Source: Fen-1058 sp964398185 (GTDB lineage: Bacteria > Chloroflexota > Anaerolineae > Fen-1058). From it: DNA of 64,000 bases. Below, one piece after another: positions 23,508-32,637 of this stretch. The position numbers and the translations under genes were made by a program. The stretch covers positions 1-64,000 of the forward strand of contig CAYNML010000003.1 of NCBI GenBank assembly GCA_964398185.1, read 5' to 3'. Every line of letters starts with the position of its first letter. The stretch's first letter is position 1. The notes below the pieces were generated by a model that saw only the letters and a list, made by a program, of their open reading frames with translations, was not told where the DNA came from and ran no database searches.

Positions 23508-25085
23508 ATGAAACTCAGCCAGCTGGTCGCGGCTTTGCCTTCGCTGGACACGCTGCCGCACATCGATCCCGACATCACGCTCATCACCACCGATTCGCGC
23601 CAGGTCATCCCCGGCGCGCTGTTCGTCGCCTATCCCGGCGTCGCGGTCGATGGGCATCGCTTCATCGCGGACGCGCTGCAGCGCGGGGCGGCTGCCATTG
23701 TCGGTGAACGTGAATTTGCCGAGGTCAATCAGCACTCAACCCTCACCCTTCAACAATATCTGCGGGTGCGTGATGGCCGCGAGGCCTTCGCCTGGCTTAA
23801 CGCCGCGTGGTACGGCTTCCCGGCGCGCCGGTTGATCATGATTGGCGTGACAGGCACCGACGGCAAAACGACCACGAGCAATCTCATTCATTCCATTTTA
23901 ACGACAGCCGGTATCAAAGCGGGCTTGATCAGCACCGTCAACGCCGTCATCGGCGAGCGCGTATTGGACACCGGCCTGCACACCACGACGCCCGATGCCA
24001 ACGACGTGCAGCGCTACCTCGCAGAGATGGTGGCCGCGGGCATGACTCACTGCGTGCTGGAGACCACTTCGCACGGTCTGGCGCAGCAGCGCGTCACCGG
24101 CTGCGAGTTCGACCTGGCCGTCGTCACCAACATCACCCACGAACACCTCGACGTACACGGCTCGCTGGCAGCATATCGCGCGGCGAAAGGGCTGTTGTTC
24201 ACCTCGCTGGCCGCTTCACACGACAAGGGCCTGCGCAAGGCCGCCATCCTTAACAACGACGACTCGTCCAATGTTTATCTGCGCGATTGGATTGAGCGAT
24301 CAGCGCAGGGCGCCTGCCGTCCGGAAATCATTACCTATGCGATCAAGCAGCCCGCGCACTGGAATGCCTTCGACATCGATTATCGCGCTGATGCGATCCA
24401 CTTCACGGCGATCGGCGCCGGCCGCTCGATCGAGATCGCCACGCCGCTGGTGGGCGAATACAATGTCTCGAATTGTCTTGCCGCCATCGCCGCTGCGGTT
24501 GATGGCCTCGGCGTTGATCCACAGGCCGCCCGATCGGGGATCGCAGCCCTCAAAGGCATTCCCGGCCGCATGGAGCGTCTCGACGAGGGCCAGAACTTCA
24601 CCGCGCTTGTCGATTTCGCGCACACGCCCAACGCCCTCGATCGCGCCATCGCCGCCGCGCGCACCATGACCGACGGGCAGGTGATCGTCGCCTTTGGGTG
24701 CGCGGGCCTGCGCGATCGCGAGAAGCGCACCTTGATGGGCGAAGTGGCCGGTCGGGCTGCCGATAAAATCATCGTGACCGCCGAAGACCCGCGCACCGAA
24801 TCGCTGGACGCGATCATGGCCGTCACCGCGCAGGCCCTGATCGCGCAGGGGCGCGTGGAAGGCGTCGATTTCTGGCGCGTGCCCGACCGGGGTGAAGCGC
24901 TGGCCTTTGCCTGCTCGCTCGCCAAAGCGGGCGATGTGGTCGTGGCTTGCGGCAAAGGCCACGAGCAGTCCATGTGTTTTGGCGACATTGAATATCCGTG
25001 GGATGATCGGGAAGCGATGCGCGCCGCGCTGCGGGGACAACCCTTAAAGACTCTACCAACGGCCAACGTAAAGCGTAAGGCGTAA
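23508..25085 (+). CDS. murE: UDP-N-acetylmuramoyl-tripeptide synthetase (MurE-type ligase)
   Basis: 525 residues. It adds the third amino acid to UDP-MurNAc-L-Ala-D-Glu in peptidoglycan synthesis. The N-terminal UDP-binding domain (TTDSRQVIPGALFVAYPG), central ATPase (GVTGTDGKTTTSNLIH, ETTSHGLAQQR, NITHEHLDVHGS) and C-terminal domain (GIPGRMERLDEGQNF, DFAHTPNAL, GKGHEQSM) are complete. The specificity motif, DNPR in diaminopimelate enzymes, reads EDPR here, so the third amino acid (possibly ornithine) is uncertain. No other mur gene is adjacent. The last codons and stop lie in a heptamer array. Probably leaderless. Confidence 0.9.
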   Translation: MKLSQLVAALPSLDTLPHIDPDITLITTDSRQVIPGALFVAYPGVAVDGHRFIADALQRGAAAIVGEREFAEVNQHSTLTLQQYLRVRDGREAFAWLNAAWYGFPARRLIMIGVTGTDGKTTTSNLIHSILTTAGIKAGLISTVNAVIGERVLDTGLHTTTPDANDVQRYLAEMVAAGMTHCVLETTSHGLAQQRVTGCEFDLAVVTNITHEHLDVHGSLAAYRAAKGLLFTSLAASHDKGLRKAAILNNDDSSNVYLRDWIERSAQGACRPEIITYAIKQPAHWNAFDIDYRADAIHFTAIGAGRSIEIATPLVGEYNVSNCLAAIAAAVDGLGVDPQAARSGIAALKGIPGRMERLDEGQNFTALVDFAHTPNALDRAIAAARTMTDGQVIVAFGCAGLRDREKRTLMGEVAGRAADKIIVTAEDPRTESLDAIMAVTAQALIAQGRVEGVDFWRVPDRGEALAFACSLAKAGDVVVACGKGHEQSMCFGDIEYPWDDREAMRAALRGQPLKTLPTANVKRKA

Positions 25086-25127
25086 AACGTAACAGGCCCA
25101 TTACGCATTACGTTTTACGCATTACGC
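25065..25127. repeat. Two-armed heptamer array at the end of murE
   Basis: Nine consecutive 7-bp blocks in register: four AACGTAA-type units, a spacer CAGGCCC, then four ATTACGC-type units that are their reverse complement. The array can fold into a long hairpin. The murE stop codon TAA lies inside unit three. Confidence 0.9.
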
Positions 25128-25144
25128 ATCATTTTTCACTCATC

Positions 25145-26098
25145 ATGCTGGATCTCGCCATCATCATCGTCAACTACAACGTCTGCGATCTGCTCCGCGA
25201 GTGCCTCACGTCCGTCTATGCCAGCACCGGCCTTGCCTTCGCGGTATGCGTCGTCGATAACGCTTCGCCCGATGACAGCGCCGCCATGGTGGCGCGCGAA
25301 TTTCCGCAGGCGCACCTCATCCGCAACACGGAGAATATGGGCTACGCGGCAGCGAACAACCTGGGACTGCGCTATTTTGGATTTACCGATCGGGGATCAG
25401 AGATCTGGTCTCAGGGATCGGACGCTGGCGATCAACCCCACATCCAACATCCGACCTCTAACATCCCCCGCTATGCGCTGCTCTTGAATCCTGATACAGT
25501 GGTGCCGCCCGACGCTTTGGCGCGAATGATCCAGCTCATGGACGATCATCCGGACTTTGGCGTGAGCGGCCCCAAGCTGGTGCGCCGCGACGGCTCGCTC
25601 GATCTGGCCTGCCGGCGCGGCTTCCCCTCCGTGGAAGTCTCCTTTTGGCGTTTGACGAAATTGAGTAAAATATTCCCCCGCAGCCGGCGCTTCGGACGTT
25701 ACAACATGACCTACCTCGATCCCGATCAACCCGCGGAGATCGATTCCGTGGTGGGCGCATTCATGCTCGTACGGCGCGAGGCAATTGCGCAAGCGGGCCT
25801 GCTGGATGAGATCTTCTGGATGTATGGTGAAGACCTCGATTGGGCGTACCGCATCAAGCAGCGCGGCTGGAAAGTGTACTATTACCCGGCGGTCGTCGTC
25901 ACGCACGTCAAGCGCGCGTCCAGCAGCCAGGACAATGCGGGCGCGGCCAAAGCGCAGTACGAATTCGATCGCGCCATGTGGCTGTTCTATCGCAAGCACT
26001 ATCAGGCCAGCACGCCGCGTCTGGTCGATTGGCTGGTGAAGTTCGGACTGGGCTTGAAGGGCGGCGCGCCGCTGAAAGCTGAGATGAAGCAGAAGTAA
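25145..26098 (+). CDS. GT2 glycosyltransferase with in-frame repeat insertion
   Basis: 317-residue family 2 transferase similar to rhamnosyl- and galactofuranosyl-transferases that extend surface glycans. GT-A motifs are IIIVNYNVCDLL at the start, VVDNASPDDS, GYAAANNLGLRYF, LLNPDTVVPP with the DxD-like Asp, FMLVRREAI and the catalytic-region GEDLDWAYRIKQRGW. Between NNLGLRYF and YALLLNPDT, where relatives have only a few residues, about 30 residues are encoded by a 77-base heptamer array (25388-25464). The loop lies near the nucleotide site, so activity is uncertain but the frame is intact. Its stop overlaps the next ATG by one base. Confidence 0.87.
   Translation: MLDLAIIIVNYNVCDLLRECLTSVYASTGLAFAVCVVDNASPDDSAAMVAREFPQAHLIRNTENMGYAAANNLGLRYFGFTDRGSEIWSQGSDAGDQPHIQHPTSNIPRYALLLNPDTVVPPDALARMIQLMDDHPDFGVSGPKLVRRDGSLDLACRRGFPSVEVSFWRLTKLSKIFPRSRRFGRYNMTYLDPDQPAEIDSVVGAFMLVRREAIAQAGLLDEIFWMYGEDLDWAYRIKQRGWKVYYYPAVVVTHVKRASSSQDNAGAAKAQYEFDRAMWLFYRKHYQASTPRLVDWLVKFGLGLKGGAPLKAEMKQK
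25388..25464. repeat. Eleven-unit heptamer array inside the GT2 gene
   Basis: Eleven 7-bp blocks in register: GATCNGG-like units (GATCGGG, GATCAGA, GATCTGG) followed by CCAACAT-like units (CCCACAT, CCAACAT, CCGACCT, CTAACAT). The second set is roughly the reverse complement of the first, giving an imperfect two-armed array within coding sequence. Confidence 0.8.
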
Positions 26099-27510
26099 TG
26101 AAGAATAGTCGTGTCCGCACGTTATCCACCCTCGCGTTGATCAGCGCCGACACGGTGCTGATCACTGTGGCGTTTCTCATCGCGTACGGCATCCGCTGGG
26201 AATCGACGCAGCTCGACCCCGGCATCAAGCTGGCCCCGTTCGGCGACTATCTGGGTTTGTTGATCGTCCAGATCGTTGCGATTGTGACAGTGATGTTCTG
26301 GGCGCGGTTGTACCATCAGGCGCGCGCCGTCTCGCGCGTCGACGAGTTTTACGGCGTGTTCGGCGCGGTTTCGATTGGCATGATGATGTCCGTCGCCATC
26401 TCGACGCTGCTCTTCAAGAACCTGGAGTTCGACTTCCCCCGCACGCTCATCATCTATTCGTGGCTGCTGACCATCATCCTGGTCATGGTCGGGCGGCTGG
26501 TGTATCACGCCGTGCAGTGGCGCTTGCAGGCGCGCGGCATGGGCCGCGAAAAAGTGCTCATCGTCGGCACCGGCGACACCGGCAAACTGGTGCTGGAGAA
26601 GATCAAAGGCTCGCCGCACCTGGGCTATGAGGTGATCGGTTTCGTGCACAAGAACGGCGAGACCGAACCGGACAACGTGCTGGGTGTCCCGGTGCTGGGC
26701 AATGCCGAAGATCTGCCGCGCCTGATCGACGAACGGCAGATCGACGAAGTGATCATCGCGCTGCCGGAAGCGTCCGACGAAGAAATGCTGGGGCTGATCT
26801 CCAAATGCTCGAAGGCGTCACTCAGCATCAAGGTCTTCCCGGACGTGTTCCAGATCATCGCCACGCAGGTCACCATCGACGATCTGGGCGGGCTGCCGCT
26901 GTTGAGCGTGCGCGATGTGCGCCAACACGGCTGGCGGTTGACGGTGAAGCGCCTCATGGATGTGACGCTCAGCGCGATCGGACTGGTGCTGATCTCGCCG
27001 CTGCTGTTCATCACGGCCATCTTGATCAAACTCGAATCGCCCGGCCCGGCGTTCTACGTGCAGGAGCGCATGGGCCTGGATGCCAAGCCGTTCAAGATGA
27101 TCAAACTGCGCTCCATGCGCCAGGACGCCGAAGCCAACGGCCCCGGCTGGACGGTGGAAAACGATCCGCGCCGCACCAAGCTGGGCACGTTTATCCGCAA
27201 GACCAACGTAGACGAACTGCCGCAGTTGATCAATATTTTGATCGGCGATATGAGCCTGGTCGGGCCGCGTCCCGAGCGCCCGGTCTACGTCGAACAATTC
27301 CGCCGCACCATTCCGCGCTACATGGAGCGTCACAAAGAAAAAGCCGGCCTCACCGGCTGGGCGCAGGTCAACGGCCTGCGCGGCGATACCTCCATCAGCG
27401 AACGGACCAAGTACGATCTGTGGTATATCGAAAATTGGTCGCTGCTGCTGGACATCAAGATTCTCATCCGCACGGCGCTGCGGATGTTTACCGACAAAAA
27501 CGCGTACTAA
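26098..27510 (+). CDS. Polyprenyl-phosphate sugar-1-phosphate transferase (WbaP/PssY type)
   Basis: 470 residues. Four N-terminal membrane helices are followed by a CoA-binding-like Rossmann domain (VLIVGTGDTGKLVLEKI), a further helix near residues 290-315, and the bacterial sugar transferase domain with FYVQERMGLDAKPFKMIKLR, LGTFIRKTNVDELPQL, SLVGPRPERP and LTGWAQVNG. It starts lipid-linked exopolysaccharide repeat units by moving a sugar phosphate to undecaprenyl phosphate at the inner face. It is the downstream partner of the GT2 gene and a paralogue of 55274-56698. Confidence 0.92.
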   Translation: MKNSRVRTLSTLALISADTVLITVAFLIAYGIRWESTQLDPGIKLAPFGDYLGLLIVQIVAIVTVMFWARLYHQARAVSRVDEFYGVFGAVSIGMMMSVAISTLLFKNLEFDFPRTLIIYSWLLTIILVMVGRLVYHAVQWRLQARGMGREKVLIVGTGDTGKLVLEKIKGSPHLGYEVIGFVHKNGETEPDNVLGVPVLGNAEDLPRLIDERQIDEVIIALPEASDEEMLGLISKCSKASLSIKVFPDVFQIIATQVTIDDLGGLPLLSVRDVRQHGWRLTVKRLMDVTLSAIGLVLISPLLFITAILIKLESPGPAFYVQERMGLDAKPFKMIKLRSMRQDAEANGPGWTVENDPRRTKLGTFIRKTNVDELPQLINILIGDMSLVGPRPERPVYVEQFRRTIPRYMERHKEKAGLTGWAQVNGLRGDTSISERTKYDLWYIENWSLLLDIKILIRTALRMFTDKNAY

Positions 27511-27544
27511 TTTCATCTCTAACGCATTTCTATTACCCCTATGC

Positions 27545-27574
27545 TTGACATGATTATAAAGCGTGGGTTATAAT
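27545..27574 (+). promoter_or_regulatory. Promoter of the hrcA heat-shock operon
   Basis: TTGACA (27545-27550), 18-base spacer, TATAAT (27569-27574). The CIRCE operator begins 15 bases downstream, around or just after the expected transcription start. Confidence 0.85.
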
Positions 27575-27588
27575 TTACACGTCATAAA

Positions 27589-27615
27589 TTAGCACTCTTG
27601 CCACGAGAGTGCTAA
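27589..27615 (+). promoter_or_regulatory. CIRCE operator (HrcA binding site)
   Basis: A perfect match to the consensus TTAGCACTC-N9-GAGTGCTAA. It lies between the promoter and the hrcA ATG at 27634. HrcA bound here represses the operon until heat shock; autoregulation follows from the position. Confidence 0.97.
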
Positions 27616-27633
27616 TTACTTGACAGGAAAATT

Positions 27634-28689
27634 ATGGCTGAATTGACCTCTCGACAGCAATTGATTTTGGGGTTGGTCATTCGCGAGTACGTTGCCAGTG
27701 AGACGGAAAACGAGGACGGCACGCGCCGCGTTCAGCCGGTGGGTTCCAAAGGACTGGTCGAGCGCTACAACCTGGACATCTCGCCTGCGACCATCCGCAA
27801 TGAGCTGGCCAGGCTGGAAGAGCAAGGCTACCTCACTCACCCCCACACCTCGGCGGGGCGCATTCCCACGGATTCGGGCTATCGCTATTTCGTCGAAACG
27901 CTGATGGGTGATGTCGATCTGTCGGCGGAAGAGCAGCGCACCATCGTGCACCAGTTCCATCAGGCGCGCCTCGATCTGGATCAATGGATGAAGCTGGCCG
28001 CGTCGGTGCTGGCGCGCACCTCGGGCAGCGTATCCATCGTCACGCCGCCGCGCGCGGCGGAAGCACGGCTGAAGCACATTCAGTTGATCTCAACGCAGGG
28101 CCGCTTGGTGCTGTTGATCCTCGTGTTCATGGACGGCGCGGTGAAGCAGGAAATGTTGACGCTGGCCGATCCCTTGACGCAGCCCGATCTGGACATCGTC
28201 TCGACCAAGCTGAACGCGGCCTTCAACAACCGCACCGCGGCGGACATCAAATCACGCCGATCGGATCTCTCGGCCCTGGAGGCCGACGTGCTGGCGCGTG
28301 TGGTGGAGATCATGAGCCGCGCCGATCAGTGGGCGGCCGCCGATGTTTACCGCGATGGCTTGAGCGAGGTGCTGCGCAAGCCGGAATTTGAAGATCGCGA
28401 ATCAGCCGAAGGGCTGTTGAAGGTTTTTGAAGAACGATCGCTGCTGGAAGATGTGCTCAGCACCGCGCTGAATCCCGCCGTCAACGGCGTGCAGGTCGTC
28501 ATCGGCAGTGAAGGCCGGTGGGCCGAGCTGCACGATTGCAGCCTGGTACTGTCACGCTACGGCGTCGCGGATCGCGCTACCGGCGCGGTCGGCGTGGTCG
28601 GGCCGACGCGCATGCCGTACGGCCGGACCATTTCCGCTGTGCGCTACGTCTCAGTGCTGATGACCAATCTGATCTCGGATATTTTCTAG
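27634..28689 (+). CDS. hrcA: Heat-inducible transcription repressor HrcA
   Basis: 351 residues. N-terminal winged helix-turn-helix with VGSKGLVERYNLDISPATIR near residues 35-55 and RNELARLEEQGYLTHPHTSAGRIPTDSGYRYFV, the diagnostic HrcA block. The GAF-like middle and C-terminal end (VVGPTRMPYGRTISAVRYVS) match the family. It represses CIRCE-controlled chaperone genes and is activated by GroEL in studied relatives. First gene of hrcA-grpE-dnaK-dnaJ, with its operator directly upstream. grpE starts 2 bases after the stop. No groEL lies in the window. Confidence 0.96.
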   Translation: MAELTSRQQLILGLVIREYVASETENEDGTRRVQPVGSKGLVERYNLDISPATIRNELARLEEQGYLTHPHTSAGRIPTDSGYRYFVETLMGDVDLSAEEQRTIVHQFHQARLDLDQWMKLAASVLARTSGSVSIVTPPRAAEARLKHIQLISTQGRLVLLILVFMDGAVKQEMLTLADPLTQPDLDIVSTKLNAAFNNRTAADIKSRRSDLSALEADVLARVVEIMSRADQWAAADVYRDGLSEVLRKPEFEDRESAEGLLKVFEERSLLEDVLSTALNPAVNGVQVVIGSEGRWAELHDCSLVLSRYGVADRATGAVGVVGPTRMPYGRTISAVRYVSVLMTNLISDIF

Positions 28690-28691
28690 CC

Positions 28692-29336
28692 ATGACCAAG
28701 AAAGCTAATCGCATCGCCAAACGCATTCACGTGAAGGATAAGAATCAAGTGAGCTCGCCGGCTGAAGTTGTCAACGAGACTGCAGAAATTCAGGCGCAAG
28801 CCGCACACCTCGCCGAACTTGAAAGCAAGGTGGCCGAGTTAGAAACTCAGGCCGCGGATTTGTCGGCGCAAGTTCAGGAAGCGCAAACTGAACGCGATCA
28901 ATTGAAAGCGCAGGCTGCCGAGAACCTGGACGGTTGGCAGCGCGCGCGCGCCGAATTCGCCAACTACAAGCGCCGCATCGAGGCGGAGCGAACCGAACTG
29001 ACGGCCAGCGCCGGCGCCGAAGCGTTAAAACGCGTGCTGCCCGCCGTGGACGACTTTGAGCGTGCGATGCAGACGCTGCCGGATGACCTGAAGGACAATC
29101 CGTGGGTCAACGGTGTGGCGATGGTGCAGCGCAAGTTGAATGCAGCACTGGAGCAGTCGGGCATTACACCGATCGCGATCACTCCCGGCGATCCCTTTGA
29201 CCCCGCCGTGCACGAAGCGATCACGCACGAAGATTCCGATCACTTCGGCAGCGAGCAGATCATCGGCGAAGTACAGCGCGGGTACAAGATCGGCGATCGG
29301 GTGTTGCGCCCCGCGATGGTCAGGGTTGCGCGGTAG
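28692..29336 (+). CDS. grpE: Nucleotide exchange factor GrpE
   Basis: 214 residues. A charged N-terminus and long coiled coil (about 35-100, AELESKVAELETQ) precede the GrpE core: WQRARAEFANYKRRIEAER, VLPAVDDFERAM, NPWVNGVAMVQRKL and the C-terminal beta-wing DPFDPAVHEAI and VLRPAMVRVA. GrpE releases ADP from DnaK. The ATG at 28692, 2 bases after the hrcA stop, gives a normal-length protein. It is followed by dnaK after 83 bases. Confidence 0.94.
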   Translation: MTKKANRIAKRIHVKDKNQVSSPAEVVNETAEIQAQAAHLAELESKVAELETQAADLSAQVQEAQTERDQLKAQAAENLDGWQRARAEFANYKRRIEAERTELTASAGAEALKRVLPAVDDFERAMQTLPDDLKDNPWVNGVAMVQRKLNAALEQSGITPIAITPGDPFDPAVHEAITHEDSDHFGSEQIIGEVQRGYKIGDRVLRPAMVRVAR

Positions 29337-29419
29337 GGGGCGATCCGCATGTCGACCCGTTTCTGGGCGAACCGACAGATTCGTCCCAACAATTAGAATT
29401 CATTCAACGGAGAAAAATC

Positions 29420-31327
<1,908 letters not shown>

Positions 31328-31330
31328 CGA

Positions 31331-31420
31331 AATGTTCAATGATCAATTTTCAATGATCAATGCGTGGTTCGCCCCATCGGTCATTGGTCGTTGATCATTG
31401 GTCATTGATCATTGAGAACT
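31331..31420. repeat. Two-armed heptamer array between dnaK and dnaJ
   Basis: Arm one has five units of type AATGATC (31331-31365), then a 13-base spacer, then arm two with five units of type GGTCATT or GATCATT (31379-31413) plus a diverged sixth, the reverse complement of arm one. It fills the dnaK-dnaJ gap and ends 4 bases before the dnaJ ATG. Confidence 0.9.
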
Positions 31421-31424
31421 GTTC

Positions 31425-32579
31425 ATGGCAAGCAGCAAGCGCGATTACTATGAAGTGCTGGGGGTTTCCAAAGGTTCCGGCGCGGATGATATCAAGCGGG
31501 CCTACCGCAAACTGGCGCGGCAGTATCATCCCGACGTGAACAAGTCGCACGACGCCGAGGCGAAGTTCAAAGAACTGAACGAAGCATACGAGGTGCTGTC
31601 GGACGACAATAAGCGCGCCGCTTACGATCGCTTCGGGCATGCGGCGGTTGACGGCAGCGGCATGGGCGCGGGCGCAGGCGGCTTTGGCGACTTTACCGGC
31701 TTTGGCGGCATGGGCGGCTTCGACGACATCCTCGACGGGTTGTTTGGTTTCGGCCGGCAGCGCTCGTCGGCGGCGCGGCGCACGCCCCGGCGTGGAGCCG
31801 ATCTGCGCTATGACATGACGATTACGTTCGAGGAGGCGGCGTTCGGCCTGGAGCGTGAGGTGGAAGTGGCGCGCTATGAACTATGCTCGCGCTGCGCGGG
31901 CAAGGGCGCCGAGCCGGGCACGACGCCCAAGCGGTGCAGCACGTGCAACGGTACCGGCGAAGTGCGGCATGTACAGCAGTCGATCCTAGGATCGCTGGTG
32001 AACGTGACGACGTGCCCCACCTGCCGCGGTGAAGGCGAGACCATCTCGATGCCGTGCAGTCAATGCCGCGGCAACAAGAAGGTGCGCGTCACGCGGCGCT
32101 TGAACGTGAAGGTGCCGCCCGGCGTCGATACCGGCACGCAGATCCGCCTGGCGGGTGAAGGTGAGTTGGGCGAGTTTGGCGGCCCGTCCGGCAACTTGTA
32201 CGTGGTGCTCAATGTCAAGCCGCATCAGTTTTTCCGCCGCCGTGAAGACGACGTGGTGATGGAGGTGCAGGTCAACGTGGCGCAGGCCGCGCTGGGCGAT
32301 GAGATCGTGGTGCCGACACTGGACGGCGACGAGTCGATCAGCATTCCGGCGGGCACGCAGACCGGCCGCGTCATCTCGATTAAGGGCAAAGGCATTCCGC
32401 ATCTGCGGCGGCAGGGCCGTGGCGATCAGCTGGTGGTGGTGCAGGTCGCCATCCCGACGAATCTTTCCAGCGAACAGCGCCGCCTGATGCAGGAACTGGC
32501 CAAGACGCTGGGCAAGGAAGTGATTCCGCAAAGTGAGAAGGGGTTCATCGACAAGTTGAAGGATTTGTTTACGGTGTAG
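31425..32579 (+). CDS. dnaJ: Chaperone protein DnaJ (Hsp40)
   Basis: 384 residues. J domain (about 6-70) with the HPD motif in RQYHPDVNKS; Gly/Phe-rich region (GGFGDFTGFGGMGGF); zinc-finger domain with CSRCAGKG, CSTCNGTG, CPTCRGEG and a fourth repeat CSQCRGNK, which lacks the final Gly of CxxCxGxG; then the two C-terminal substrate-binding domains. It stimulates DnaK ATPase and delivers substrates. No clear ribosome-binding site is visible because the heptamer array runs almost to the ATG. A strong terminator follows. Confidence 0.95.
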   Translation: MASSKRDYYEVLGVSKGSGADDIKRAYRKLARQYHPDVNKSHDAEAKFKELNEAYEVLSDDNKRAAYDRFGHAAVDGSGMGAGAGGFGDFTGFGGMGGFDDILDGLFGFGRQRSSAARRTPRRGADLRYDMTITFEEAAFGLEREVEVARYELCSRCAGKGAEPGTTPKRCSTCNGTGEVRHVQQSILGSLVNVTTCPTCRGEGETISMPCSQCRGNKKVRVTRRLNVKVPPGVDTGTQIRLAGEGELGEFGGPSGNLYVVLNVKPHQFFRRREDDVVMEVQVNVAQAALGDEIVVPTLDGDESISIPAGTQTGRVISIKGKGIPHLRRQGRGDQLVVVQVAIPTNLSSEQRRLMQELAKTLGKEVIPQSEKGFIDKLKDLFTV

Positions 32580-32595
32580 GGATCAGCTGATCAGG

Positions 32596-32625
32596 AACGC
32601 CGATCGGACAGGATCGGCGTTTTTG
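32596..32625 (+). terminator. Intrinsic terminator of the heat-shock operon
   Basis: 10-bp perfect stem (32596-32605 with 32612-32621, loop GGACAG) with a T run to 32624, 17 bases after the dnaJ stop and 13 bases before the prmA start. Confidence 0.9.
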
Positions 32626-32637
32626 TTGCGAGGCACA

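Noticed and set aside
31331..31420. Possible CRISPR-like array
   Set aside because: Units are 7 bp with no spacers, and the second half is the reverse complement of the first; no cas gene is present. It is a heptamer repeat.
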